A program made the position numbers and the translations under genes. From the NCBI GenBank assembly GCA_022036555.1, contig CM039119.1, positions 1,116,001-1,180,000 on the forward strand: DNA of 64,000 nucleotides, given 5' to 3'. The notes under the pieces are model-generated. The model worked only from the letters and a program-made list of their open reading frames with translations, was not told where the DNA came from and ran no database searches. This document shows, piece by piece, positions 1 through 10,464 of the stretch. Each line of letters begins with the position of its first letter. Position 1 is the stretch's first letter. The stretch comes from Microstegium vimineum. Taxonomy: Eukaryota > Streptophyta > Magnoliopsida > Poales > Poaceae.

Positions 1-1
1 G

Positions 2-796
2 TACACTTATGATGTGCTCAAGAAATTCAAGATGGAGGATTGCAAGCCAATTAAGACCCCAATGCCTACTAATGGGCATCTCGATCTCGATGAGGGAGGT
101 AAACCGATTGACCAAACTCTTTATCGTTCTATGATCGGTAGTTTACTTTACCTCACCGCTTCTAGGCCGGATATCATGTTTAGTGTGTGTATGTGTGCTA
201 GGTTTCAAGCAAACCCTAAGGAGTCGCATCTTTGTGCGGTTAAAAGAATCCTTAGGTACTTAAGGCACACCCCTAGCATGGGTCTTTGGTATCCCAAAGG
301 AGCTCCCTTCCAACTAGTTGGCTATTCCGATTCGGATTACGCTGGGTGTAAGGTTGATAGGAAGAGTACCTCCGGCGGGTGCCACATGCTAGGAAGATCA
401 CTTGTTTCTTGGTCCTCAAAGAAGCAAAATAGTGTGGCATTGTCAACCGCTGAAGCGGAATACATTGCCATGGGAGCAAGATGTGCACAAATCTTATATA
501 TGACCCAAACACTCTTTGATTACGGCGTGTTTTTAAAAGAAGTTCCACTTTTGTGTGATAATGAAAGCGCCGTAAAGCTTGCAAATAACCCGGTTCAACA
601 CTCTCGCACCAAGCACATAGATATTTGCCATCACTTTCTTAGAGATCATGTGGCTAGTAAAGACATAACACTAGTTGGAGTTAAGAGCGAAGATCAATTG
701 GCGGATATCTTCACTAAACCACTCGATGAAACAACCTTTTGTAGGTTGAGAAGCGAGTTAAATGTGCTTGATCACTCTAATTTCACTAAAAGATGA
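2..796 (+). CDS. Ty1-copia polyprotein, C-terminal RT and RNase H part (partial)
   Basis: The frame is open from the window edge to a stop at 794-796. It carries the conserved end of copia reverse transcriptase (YRSMIGSLLYLTASRPDIMFSV), then the RNase H motifs GYSDSDYAGC, STAEAEYIA and LLCDNESAVKLANNPVQHSRTKHID, and the terminal DQLADIFTKPLD. No stop or frameshift is seen in this part, in contrast with element A's own env-like ORF. The catalytic YVDD box and everything upstream are outside the window. The same region of element C (22,382-23,794) is clearly homologous but diverged, so A and C belong to related, distinct subfamilies. Confidence 0.93.
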   Translation, partial: YTYDVLKKFKMEDCKPIKTPMPTNGHLDLDEGGKPIDQTLYRSMIGSLLYLTASRPDIMFSVCMCARFQANPKESHLCAVKRILRYLRHTPSMGLWYPKGAPFQLVGYSDSDYAGCKVDRKSTSGGCHMLGRSLVSWSSKKQNSVALSTAEAEYIAMGARCAQILYMTQTLFDYGVFLKEVPLLCDNESAVKLANNPVQHSRTKHIDICHHFLRDHVASKDITLVGVKSEDQLADIFTKPLDETTFCRLRSELNVLDHSNFTKR

Positions 797-1279
797 GTTT
801 GTGTGAACCATGCATCCATATGTAACATAACATGTTTAATTTGGTAATGCACATAGGCTTGGCTAACGCGGTTAAGATAACCGCCCTCAAAGCGTGTGAC
901 AAAGCTTAACCGCAGTTTAAACTTGCAAGCAACCTAGATTCAAATTTCGTATTGCATAGCATATGCATGTGTGTTGTTTGCCTTTCCTTTTCGATTAAGT
1001 TTCTTGAGCATCCTCTATGTTCATCCACTTAGGGGGAGCATTCCAAGCTCAAGACACTTCTATACCCCTCCTGTGGCCATATGATGACTCCTTGTTGCTT
1101 CCATTCGAATATTTTGAGCTAAAAACTAAATTTAAGCCTATGGCAAACTATTTGAAAATGAGTGTTTGAGAGATGGTTCTCATATCAAGTCCAATCAGGT
1201 GTTATTTGGATCTTATTGGGATTGGAACTTGGTTGGGAGAAAGACGCAAAAACAAAATTTGAAAAATTCTATTTAAAAG

Positions 1280-1510
1280 GCGTCGGACGCTCGGTGTCAA
1301 TTGCCTCAGCGTCCGTCACGATCGTCCGGAGATTAAATTTGCCCGCTTACAGGGCGACGGACGCTCCCCCAAGCGTCCGTCGCGGTCAATGCGATTGGGC
1401 GTTTCAAATCTGTTCTGGAAGCCCGACGGACGATGCCGTCGGACGCTCCCCGAGCGTCCATCGCATACCGACAGAGCGTCCGTCGCTCCGCGTCGGAGCG
1501 TCCGTCGCGA
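1280..1510. repeat. Array of about ten GCGTC(C/G)GACGC-type motifs upstream of the env-like ORF
   Basis: Direct and inverted copies of a short CG-rich motif (variants GCGTCGGACGCT, AGCGTCCGTCGC, GCGACGGACGCT) occur about every 20-30 bases. The unit is itself near-palindromic. The same motif family fills U3 of this element's own 3' LTR (6009-6450) and of the minus-strand solo LTR at 61,366-63,163. Its presence in the internal region, not just the LTR, is unusual. Confidence 0.8.
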
Positions 1511-2190
1511 ACTTAACGGCGAAATTTTTTTAAAACTCCCGACTCTTCCTCTGTTCCCTCAGTCGTCGTTCCACCGCAGTTCCAAACCCTAGCCGCCGCG
1601 ATTTCGCCGCCGCGGACCCTGCCTGCGCCGCCGTTCCTCCACGCTCCCTGCGCCGCCGCGCCACTCCTTCCAGCACCGCCATTGGTCCTTGTGTCGCCAT
1701 TCCCCTCCACTCTGCACCGCCGCCACGCCAGGGCACCCGCTAGCCACCATCACTGTCGTGCCAGGGATCTTCTCCTCAGCGCCGCCACTCCCCTGCCTGT
1801 CTCCTGCCGTGCAATCCTCTTAGCCGAGGAGCTCTCCTTGTTGGGGGTTGTTTGATCTCAATTGCGCTTCAAGGTGAGACACAAACCTACCATCTAGATT
1901 GCAAATCACCTCTCCAATTCTCTATCACCACACCTAAACCCTGCATTGCCTTGCTTAGACTGCGGATTGCGGATTGCGGTTAATTGATCGGGGAATCTCA
2001 CCTCTTCTCCCATTTTGGTTAGGGTCCGAGGTATGGTTCTTAATTGGAAATTTCGATCTATCCATACCTTATTTCATGCTTCCATAGACCCTCACCTCTA
2101 GTTATATGCTTATGGTATACTCCTATTCATTTCTCACGAGCAGGGTCAGTTGATCAGAGAATCAGAGGGTCAGAGCAGTGACAGTAAACT

Positions 2191-2230
2191 CGGGGCAAAG
2201 CCCGCGAGTACAGATCGAGGCAAAGCCTCG
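2191..2230 (+). repeat. Two consecutive small hairpins with AAA loops
   Basis: GGGC-AAA-GCCC (2193-2203) and CGAGGC-AAA-GCCTCG (2216-2230) are two perfect short stems sharing the GCAAAGC core, 13 bases apart. They lie in the leader of the env-like ORF. Function unknown; they could be structure in the leader RNA. Confidence 0.6.
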
Positions 2231-2283
2231 CGAGGACAGTCCAGGGCCGGCGTGCCACTCTTACAGTTGTTTGGTTCTGTGGC

Positions 2284-2370
2284 TTGTCAGTGGTTGTTGT
2301 CAGTGGGCAGTGAGCTTGTCAGTGGTTGAGTGTCAGTGATCAGTGCTATTGAGTATCCTTGTCAGTGTTT
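2284..2370 (+). repeat. Five TGTCAGTG direct repeats just before the env-like start codon
   Basis: TGTCAGTG occurs five times within about 90 bases, with related CAGTG words between copies, ending some 20 bases before the ATG at 2392. The spacing is irregular, so this is not a simple microsatellite. A role in the leader is possible but unproven. Confidence 0.65.
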
Positions 2371-2391
2371 AGATTGCAAAGGGATTGAGAA

Positions 2392-5027
2392 ATGGCTAGG
2401 ACGAAGAATGTCGGTCCCGTTCCGGTAGTGGTGGTGACCCTCCACCTCCACCGCGTCCACCCACTGACCGAGGAAAGGGAAAGCAAAAGGTTATCTCTCG
2501 GAAGCGCAAGAGGCCAGCGATGGATCCAGATTCGGCAGCCGCGCTAGCAGTGGCGGAGGCAGCTGAGTTAGCGGAGAGAGGTGGACGTCGCGCCAGCTTG
2601 AGGCTCTCGCCTCGCCGTGGAGCACGTCGTGAGTCCCCTCCACCTCCAGAGACAGAGCCCGTCGAGGCTACAGAGGCTGAGGAGACAGAGCCAGTCCCAG
2701 CGACTGAGCCGACAGAGGCCGCGGGCCACTCTACTATTGGAGAGCTGATGAGCCATCGAGTGACTCGATCCAGAGGCTCAGGTACACCACCTAACCCTCC
2801 AGGACCCCGGCTCCCAGACCCAGTGAGGCACCAGGTCAGAGTGCTTACAGCGAAGCAAGTCCAGCTGCTTCGATTTGTCGACTTCCAGTCCTGGTTCCCA
2901 CCTCAGAGGGACCCCGTGCCAGACGAGACTTCTACACTACAGTGCACGAGGATTTCTACAGAGCATATATAGACACTCATGCTCCTCTCAGGGCCCATAG
3001 GGTGTGCCCATCTGCCCACATAGAGGGGATCGGTGGTCCAGAGATCTTGCAGCATCTCCAGTACATTCAGGGTCTGACAGATCTGATGGGACGCTCAGGG
3101 GCATATCAGAAGGATCGGGTATATCAGTTCTATGCCTCTCTGTGGATCTCACCTGATCACGAGTTCCTACACTTTGGATTTCAGGGATGTGATTTCAGGG
3201 TTACAGCAGCACGCTTTAGAGAGCTCTTTCACCTAGAGTCTTCACCTACCAGGATCCACAGTCTTTGCTATGGGGATCAGGAGGCCCCTCGCCGACCTCA
3301 CGATGGTATAGTGCCATCTACGGACTTCGTGAGGCCGTGCTTTCAGCAGCCGTTCACTGAGGGTTCGAGCCGTACGCCACGTGACCTTACTCCTTTGGCT
3401 CGGATCCTCCACGAGGTACTCAGACGGACTATCCTCCCTCGGATTGGAGCCCGAGATACGATCACTCGCCTACAGCTATGGCTCCTTGCCCATATTGTCA
3501 GGAAGGAGAAGTTCGACCTCTGGGATTTGATAGTGAGCGAGCTCGAGGATATTATAGCTGCTGGGTTCAGGGGTCATTGGCAGCTGCAGTTCGCCCATTG
3601 AATTTCTTATTTGATAGTTGCCAAGACCGGATCAAGGGTTATGAGAGTCACCCTTACGAGGTCAGCGACAGAGTTTCCTGTATATTCGATGAGTCAGCTG
3701 GTGATACATGGAAACCTGCCTCGCCCAAGCCGAGCTCATAGACACTAGGCAGGCCGGAGTGCCACCACAGTCGGCTGAGGTCACAGATGCGACAGTTGAG
3801 CAGATTGATCAGGCAGAGCTGGCAGACTTAGACGCAGAGATTGATACAGCTGTTGAGACAGTCTTTAGAGAGGACCTCGACTCCGATAGTTCTGACGAGG
3901 ACTACCAGCCCTTGCGCGAGTATGCGCCGATGCCTCATGACCACGAGGCTAGAGGTTCAGGCACAGCTGCAGCAGCTCCAGGTTCTAGCTCCTCTGAGGC
4001 TACTTTGCTCACGATTCTATCGAGGATGCAAGAGGAGCAGTCACGTCAGGCCGAGGAGCAAAGACGACAAGCTGCCGATCTACGGAGGCTTACTGAGCAG
4101 CATCTGGCAGCTCAGGCCCAGACACAGGCCAGAGAGGACGAGTTCCAGCATCAATTCTTGGCATATCAACTGTAGCAGGCAGAGATCCAGAAGACCCAGA
4201 CGTTGCTACTTGAGCGTCTTCTGGCCTCTAGCTCCGGGCAGACTTCCACGCCACAGTTTCAGTTGCCCGGCGTCTCACAGCAGCAGCAGTTCACTTCACC
4301 TCCTCAGCAGCCTCCAGTGGTTGTGGTGCTGACTCCAGTGTTACCGTCCAAAGGACAGCAGAGTCAGGCACCAGCTACTCCTCCGTTCCTTCCAGCAGCC
4401 TCTCCTGAGTACCAGACTCCGAGGACCCAGGTGTCCTCTTGGATAGCTTCACCCGGAGAGTTCCAAACAGGATTCACTCCTACCCGGGGAACTACCTTAG
4501 CAGAGGCCTCGAGAGATCTGTCAGCGTCTTATCTGGAGATCACGGGAGAAGACTCCCCAGGAGCAGCTCAGCCAGTCTCACTAGCTACAGCAGTTGCAGT
4601 GGATCCTCCGGCGACAGGCACTCACCTCTCTTCAGTTGCATCGTCAGAGATCGCTCTTGAGCAGTCAGCACAGACAGTCACTACTCCTCCAGCTGCAGTT
4701 CAGACGGATGCTATATCTTTGGTAGATGAGGCAGTTACCGTGGCAGTGTCTCCTCCAGCTCAGACTCAGCCTGCAGAGGTTGCAGCAGCAGTGTCCCTAG
4801 TGGCACTTGCAGTGACACCATCCCCCTCGCCTCGAGTATTCACTCGTCGGGTTCCCAGGCCCGCTACCAGTGAGGCAGGACCGTCAGAGGCACCAGCTGA
4901 GCCTCAGGGGGAGTCAGTTGAGACCGCAGCTCCAGAGGTTACAGTGACAGCTCCAGAGGTCACCCCAGCTGCACCTACACTTGCAGAGGACGAGGTAGAT
5001 GATGAGTCAGATGAGTCAGACCTATAG
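2392..5027 (+). pseudogene. env-like ORF of element A, broken by frameshifts
   Basis: The coding signal starts at the ATG at 2392 with a basic, proline-rich N-terminus and continues through open stretches at about 2520-2972, 2942-3601, 3708-4175 and 4203-5027. Frame changes lie near 2425, 2950, 3600-3700 and 4175, the last next to an in-frame TAG. The central part (about 2950-3700) is a globular domain like those in plant retrotransposon third ORFs. The C-terminal third is rich in Gln, Pro, Ala and Ser, with an acidic end. I see no clear signal peptide or strong transmembrane helix, so 'env-like' describes position only. The central fold resembles that of the ORF at 11,544-13,034 in element D. 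SIRE env-like genes are known; their function is not. Confidence 0.75.
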
Positions 5028-5576
5028 GACTTCATCATGCTCGATCGCAAGGCTGCAGCTCCTCCACCTTCTTCTCCAGCCCCATACACTTAGTTTTTAG
5101 TGCTGACGCCAAAGGGGGAGAGAGGGTCGAGTATAGAGATAGGGGGAGGGATTTGGATCTTTGTATGCTTTATTTCCCCGTACTCTCTCATCATGTCTAC
5201 TTCTATGCATTTGTTTATATATGTGATGTGGTGAATGCTTTGGTCGATGTTTATATGGTTGCATGTGACAAACTCTTTGATTATCACTAATATATCTTGT
5301 GAGTTGTCTCATGTTTCATGATATATCTCTATGCTTAAACGTTATTTGAGCTTCCGCGCTATACTTCGACATATCTTTTGAGAATATCATGAGGTACTGC
5401 TTTTTCATTCATATCTATGAGTACCATGTTTTGTGATTTGGCTTGGGTGAGCAAGTATGCTTCATTACAAATTCACTAACCCTTGCTCAACCATTCCAAG
5501 TCATCTTAAAATTTAAACCATAACTCTTATCCATACTCGAGGTTCTATTGTCGTCAATCACCAAAAAGGGGGAGAT
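5028..5576 (+). other. 3' non-coding end of element A with polypurine tract
   Basis: After the env-like ORF come 540 non-coding bases. They contain AAAGGGGGAGAG (about 5107), ATAGGGGGAGGG (about 5140) and finally AAAAAGGGGGAGATT (5563-5577) directly against the LTR start. The last is the functional polypurine tract by position. The other two are near-copies. Confidence 0.75.
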
Positions 5577-6008
5577 TGAAGAATCATTGCCCTAGTTGGT
5601 TTCGTGATTAACGACAATTAGAGATTATTATGGCTAACGTGTGTTTTGCAAAGGCTATGCGTAGCTTAGCCATAGTGATCGATAAAGAATGGGCTCTAAT
5701 GGTCATCACTTAGCCCCCAAGATGGATATCGTTTCGGTTTTCAAGGAGACATGATGAAGACCCTATAATGATAGGCTAAGTGCCATAAGGAGATGAAGGG
5801 CACTTAGAAATAGATAAGGCTTCTCCTTTTACCTTTGACCGAACTATTAAGAGGGGTTGAGACTGGTAGCTTGACTTAGGAAAGCTTCATGACTTAGGTG
5901 TGGTGCACACTTGATTTCCTTAGCTCTAAGCAAGCCTATAGTGACCGCAAGATAGCCTAGAACAACTTCCATTTTCATCGCGATGAAAAACGAAGTCGTT
6001 AAAACTGT

Positions 6009-6450
6009 TTTCTGGGCGTCGGATGCTCCTGGCAGGGGCGTCGGACGCTGTCTGTCGGCATCGGACAGAGGCGTCGGACGCTGGGTGGTTGAGTCCACAG
6101 CGTCCGTCGACCTTCCAGAGGGGATGTTTTCTGGCTAAGTTTTTCAGGGTCCGTCGGACGCTGTCCGTCGGCCAGGCGTCGGACGCTGGGAAGAGCGTCC
6201 ATCGACCTTCCAGAGAGGGTGTTTTTCAACCCTAGCCGGAGCGAAGCGCCGGACGCTTGGTTGAGCGTCCGTCGTTCAGTGACGTAGAGTCTGTCACTGG
6301 GAACAGTGTGTCAGAACTAGCCGTTGGGCAGGGCGTCGGACCGTCCGTGGCCTAGGCGCAGGAGCGTTCGTCGCCCAAACCCTGAACATAAACTAGCCGT
6401 TGGGCATGCGACGTACCGTCCGTCGCCTAGTCGACAGAGCGTCCGTTGCC
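6009..6450. repeat. CG-palindrome array in U3 of element A LTR
   Basis: There are about 13 copies of GCGTCGGACGCT, AGCGTCCGTCG and variants in both orientations, ending about 40 bases upstream of the TATA-like box at 6489. Most copies keep their CpG dinucleotides although many methylated plant repeats lose them, which hints at youth or selection (inference). Confidence 0.85.
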
Positions 6451-6488
6451 AACTTAAAATGCCAGTCCGAGGCAGTTTTTAGAGGGTC

Positions 6489-6496
6489 TATTTATA
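6489..6496 (+). promoter_or_regulatory. TATA-like box of element A LTR
   Basis: TATTTATA followed by a C-rich stretch and a GA-rich leader sits at the expected U3/R boundary of the LTR, just after the CG-palindrome array. Confidence 0.55.
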
Positions 6497-7194
6497 GCCC
6501 CTCCCACTTCTCTCCCACCAAGCCTTTGCTCATTTGAGTTGTTGAGTTTGTTGAGAAGGTTGGGAAGAGAGCAAGAGCCCTAGAGAGAGAGAGTGATTCG
6601 CGAATCCATCCATCCTCTCTCTAGTCCATCCAAGAGTTCAAGTGTGCATCCTCTAGTTGTGAAGCTTGAGTGAGTCAAGCGAAGATCGAGGCTTGTTACT
6701 CTTGGTGATCGACATCACCTAGATGGTCCGGTGGTGCTCGGAGGAAGGTGATCGCTGGAGGATTGTCGGCGGCCCTTCTCCATCGACGTTGTGATCGGTT
6801 GTGGGCGATTCACCAAGCCGGAGTGGCGAAGAATCAGCCCGTAGAGAGCACTCATCCCTTGCGCGGGATTGAGGGGGAGCTATACCTTGCGAGGTGCTCC
6901 AACGAGGACTAGGGGGGAGTGTCGACTCCTCGATACCTCGGCAAAACATCGCTGTGTCAAGCATCTATTTCCCTAGCTCTTTACTACCGCATTACTTTCC
7001 GCACTTGTCATTCATTTCATACTAGAACTGTGTAGGAAGTTTTCGCTTTCCATTGACTTGCTACCGCTTTCTAGCTAGGACACACAAGTGATAGGCACTA
7101 GGGGGTTAATTGGCTCTTTATAGGTTTAATTCTTGTTTAGAAATTAAAAAGAGCCCAATTCACCCCCCCCCTCTTGGGCATCTTGATCCTTTCA

Positions 7195-7729
7195 GTGATG
7201 ATTCTTCCGATGATGACTCTAGTGATGATGAGAAGAAGAAGTCTAAGAAGAAGGCATTGACTAGCATTGCTATCAACAACAAGCCATCTATCTTTGACAC
7301 TCCATCATGCTTCATGGCTAATCCATCTAAGGTACAATCTCATGATGATAGTGATAGTGATGATGATAGTAGTGATGAGGAGGAGGAGTACTCCAAGGAG
7401 GAACTAGTAGACATGATGAAGCAAACTTATGCTTGCTTTGAGACAAAGAGGAAGGAGTGCAAAGAATTGAACAAGAAGCTTAAGGCTCTTGAACAATCCT
7501 TTGATGAGCTCAATGGCTCTCATGAGAGGATAATGGAAGCCCATGAGAACCTTGAGAGGACTCACTACAAGCTTTAAAAGGCTCACTCCTCCCTCCTTGA
7601 ACAAAACAAGGATAAGGTTGTTGCATCATGTGATATTGGAGTCACTTGTGATATTCTTGATGAATCATTTTTCACTCCTATCATTGTCACCCCAACTGAA
7701 ACACAATGTAGCACATCCACTAGTAAGAG
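7195..7729 (+). pseudogene. gag of element C, first fragment
   Basis: This is an Asp/Ser-rich stretch followed by a predicted coiled coil (KRKECKELNKKLKALEQSF and on), typical of SIRE-type gag upstream of the zinc knuckle. An in-frame TAA at 7575-7577 interrupts it. The frame then continues to the insertion site of element D at 7729/7730 and resumes at 16,268. Its apparent N-terminus reads from element A's LTR and is artefactual. Confidence 0.75.
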
Positions 7730-8415
7730 TGTTGGCACAAGTTATGATTAACTTTTCTATACTTAAAATTGTGCCACCAACCTCTGGATCAGGTATAAAA
7801 CAAACACATCATGAGCATAGTTTATCAAATAACTAGTTCCACATGTACATGAGTGTTTGAGTGCAGGGATGAAGAAATGAAGCAAGTGAGAGCCAGTGGG
7901 ACCCACATAGGGGGTCGGCCGACCACCCTATGGGCCCACCTGGCTCTCCCCCTCGGCCATGATCCAAGAGAGGCATTCTAGAGTGAAATCCATCCATTGG
8001 ATCACTCTGTGCTTTCTCTCAATGGCTCACAAGCAAAGCACAAGGATCCATGGGCCCACACCAAGGAGATAAACGTGACAACCACCTCAGAACCAGCAAA
8101 TAACCTCAATGACAGGTGGGACCAGCACCAGGGAGTAGGAGGTGGGCCAGTGACCCCCAGGGGGGTCTGCCGACCATCCAAAGGGCCCACCTGGCCTTCA
8201 AGCAGTCCCTGACTAGTGGGGCCACACCCCGGAGGGTAGAGGGGTGCCCACTGGCAATAGGGGGGTCGGCCGACCCCCCCCTAGGTCGGTTGGCTCCTCC
8301 CAACCACCATACTCCTTCCCCACGTGTCATAATAAATACTCATAAGCATTTCTGGCGCCGTACCGAGGATAGGGATTTATCTCTATTTGTGGTGCAGCGC
8401 TAAGAAGTGTCAACA
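7730..8415 (+). repeat. 5' LTR of element D, internally deleted (686 bp)
   Basis: It is collinear with the 1775-bp 3' LTR except for one deletion of about 1089 bp. The sequence jumps at 8327/8328 from the equivalent of 15,085 to 16,175, with a GT shared at both break ends. The lost part includes the LTR's TATAAATA box, so this LTR probably cannot start transcription by itself. It carries two perfect GGTCGGCCGACC palindromes (7913-7924, 8264-8275). Confidence 0.92.
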
Positions 8416-8423
8416 AGCATTTC

Positions 8424-8441
8424 TGGCGCCGTTGCTGGGGA
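8424..8441 (+). other. Primer binding site of element D (tRNA-Asp type)
   Basis: TGGCGCCGTTGCTGGGGA lies 8 bases after the LTR end. It matches the tRNA-Asp-type primer site common in Athila-group elements, with one change (T for C) from the usual form. That assignment is from family knowledge, not from a search. Confidence 0.8.
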
Positions 8442-8561
8442 AAGCATAGCCTAGAAATTTTAATAAGATTGAATCCAGAGCTTATCATTAACTTAGTCAT
8501 CAATTAGTCATAGGGGCTTACCCCTGTCTGTGTCTTCTCTTCTTGTAAAGCTAGACAGTTT

Positions 8562-10464
8562 ATGAGCGGTTTCCAACTGCCAGGAATCTACCTAGAGGAT
8601 CCTGAGCAGCTGTTGAGGAGGTCTAGATGTCGTCAAGTCCCACCTCAGAGGTTCATCTCGAACCTAAATCCATTCGAGGAAGGAGGCTCTACACTACCAC
8701 TCAAGGAAGCTATGGCCTAGAAGGCAATCTCTGACTTCTCGGCCCCGTCAGCTACCCACGTAGCTCAGGGTCCCGAGTTCAACTTTGGGGATGCCACCTT
8801 CGAGCTGAAGCCCGCCTTGATCCACATGGTGCAGGCCAATCCATTTTGCGGAAATCCCCATGAGGATGTCAATGCTCATCTCCAGAACTTCATGGAGTTA
8901 TGTGGCACATTCACTATCAAGGGAGTGGCGTCTGACGCCATTCGTCTTCGCCTTTTCCCATTCTCGCTATTGGGGAAGGCGAAGCAATGGTTATATGCCC
9001 ATAAGGAAGAGGCCACTACATGGGAGAGGTGTGCTAATGCATTCCTCAAGAAGTTCTTCCCGACGGGCAAAACCAATGCCCTTCGTGGAAAGATCTCGAG
9101 CTTTCAGCAACAATCCGACGAGACGATTCCTGAAGCATGGGAGCGTCTCTAGGAGTATGTTTGTGCCTGTCCTCATCATGGGATAGACGACTGACTCCTG
9201 ATTCAAGGGTTCTACCATGGGCTGACTAGCATGGCCCGTAGTCACCTTGATGCTGCCATTGGAGAGGCATTTCTCCAACACATGGTAAGAAGCGCCAAGG
9301 ACCTCATCGAGAAGATGGTAACCAACCAAGGTTGGGGTGAGGAACATCTCCAGCCAAAGAAGAGAGGTATGCACACCGTCAGTGAGGTGGACATGCTCTC
9401 TGCCAAGATGGACCTCTTGATGAAGAAGATAGAAGAAGGTTCCAAGAAGGAACGAGAGGCCATCTACCCCGTCGCCGCCACACAAGCCATTGAAGCTGAC
9501 CCATGGTGTGAAGTGTGCGGCGGAAATGATCACTCGGGCAACAGTTGCCCCAAGACACCGAAGGAGGACGTGAACTTCATCAGCAACAACAACAACAACG
9601 GGTATCGACCCCAACAACAAGGAAGCTGGAATTCACGCCCCTTCTACCAAGGTAATGGAGGTAATGGAAATTATAACAATTACAATAATAATCAACCTTC
9701 ATTGAAAGATCTCGTTCTAGGGCAATCTAAATTAATGATGGTATAAATAAGAAAATGATTGCCACTAATAAAGTTCTTGAAAGCTTTGGTGAGAAAATGG
9801 ATAGCTTTACAACTGCTATGAAAAATCAATTGAGCTTTAATAAAATGCTAGAAACCCAATTAGCTCAGTTAGTAGCAGCTATGCCATCCTTAGAACAGGG
9901 TAAGATCCCTAGGAAACCAGAGGACTCCATTGAGCATGTTAACATGGTCACAACCAAGTTCGGTAAGCATCCACTACGCTCCTATTGGAGCTATCTTCTC
10001 GATCCTCCCTTCATCATGAAGAAGGAAGACCCAGGCCTTCCGCCGATCAAGTGCTCAATTGGACAACAGACATTCCATACCGCCTTTTGCGATCTCGGAT
10101 CAGCGTCAACATCATGTCAAAGGTAACTTATGATAATCTCTTAGGAGGACCTTTGGCCCCCACATGTGTTCGCCTGCAGATGGCCGATCAAACCATACGG
10201 TTTCCTAAGGGACTCGCGGGGGATATCTTGGTGAACATCCAATATGAGTATGTCCCCACCGACTTCATCATCCTTGACATGGGAGCTAATGTGGAAGTCC
10301 CCGTCATCTTGGGATGGCCCTTCTTCAACACCACCAACGCAGTCATCTACGTTGGATCAGGCCAGATACACTTCCAGTTCCCAAGTCATAAGGTAAAGTG
10401 TGCTTTCAATGGTTATAAACTTAACAAGCAGGTTAAAGCACAACCACCGAGAAGAAGAGTTTGA
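8562..10464 (+). pseudogene. gag-protease of element D, broken
   Basis: The start is the ATG at 8562, in frame with the long open stretches. The gag core (about 8800-9250, LFPFSLLGKAKQWLY and FFPTGKTNALRGKI) is the retrotransposon gag family. A zinc knuckle follows (CEVCGGNDHSGNSC, CX2CX4HX4C), then an Asn/Gln-rich tract and a coiled-coil stretch. Last is an aspartic-protease-like region with a CDLGSAS active-site equivalent and VILGWPFFNTTNAVI. Lesions seen are TAG 8718-8720, TAG 9150-9152, TGA 9192-9194, a frameshift after 9746 and another near 10,100. The frame ends at 10,464 with no pol domain after it. Confidence 0.85.

Larger units (their letters stand above)
797..2391 (+). other. Spacer between pol and env-like ORF of element A; possible leader or internal promoter
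   Basis: There is no credible ORF here. The segment holds a polypurine-like AGGGGGAG (about 1030), a dense CG-palindrome array (about 1280-1510), and a C-rich, gene-like leader (1540-1870) with a splice-donor-like CAAG|GTGAGA near 1872. It also holds two small AAA-loop hairpins (2191-2230) and five copies of TGTCAGTG (about 2284-2370). These features resemble a 5' leader with an intron. This is inference; no transcript evidence exists here. Confidence 0.45.
1..7194 (+). mobile_element. Element A: SIRE/Maximus-type Ty1-copia retrotransposon, left end outside window
   Basis: The order is RT/RNase H end (2-796), non-coding spacer, env-like ORF (2392-5027, broken), polypurine tract (5564-5576) and 3' LTR (5577-7194). 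A third ORF between RNase H and the 3' LTR is the hallmark of the SIRE/Maximus lineage of plant copia elements (established knowledge). The 5' LTR, gag, protease and integrase would lie left of base 1. The LTR ends directly against gag coding sequence of another SIRE-like element (from 7195), so A probably inserted into that gag. The target duplication cannot be tested because A's left end is not in the window. Confidence 0.8.
5577..7194 (+). repeat. 3' LTR of element A (1618 bp)
   Basis: It starts TGAAGAATC immediately after the polypurine tract and ends GATCCTTTCA, giving short inverted ends of TGAA...TTCA type, as in element C. U3 carries about a dozen GCGTCGGACGC-type motifs (6009-6450), followed by a TATTTATA box (6489-6496) and a GA-rich leader. 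The end overlaps the start of an open frame that runs into element C's gag. Confidence 0.85.

Noticed and set aside
6009..6450. Palindromic repeat array resembling a CRISPR
   Set aside because: Units are about 12 bases with irregular spacing and both orientations, with no constant repeat or spacer length. It lies in a plant LTR.
7110..7194. N-terminal extension of element C gag
   Set aside because: These codons lie inside element A's LTR and are only accidentally in frame.
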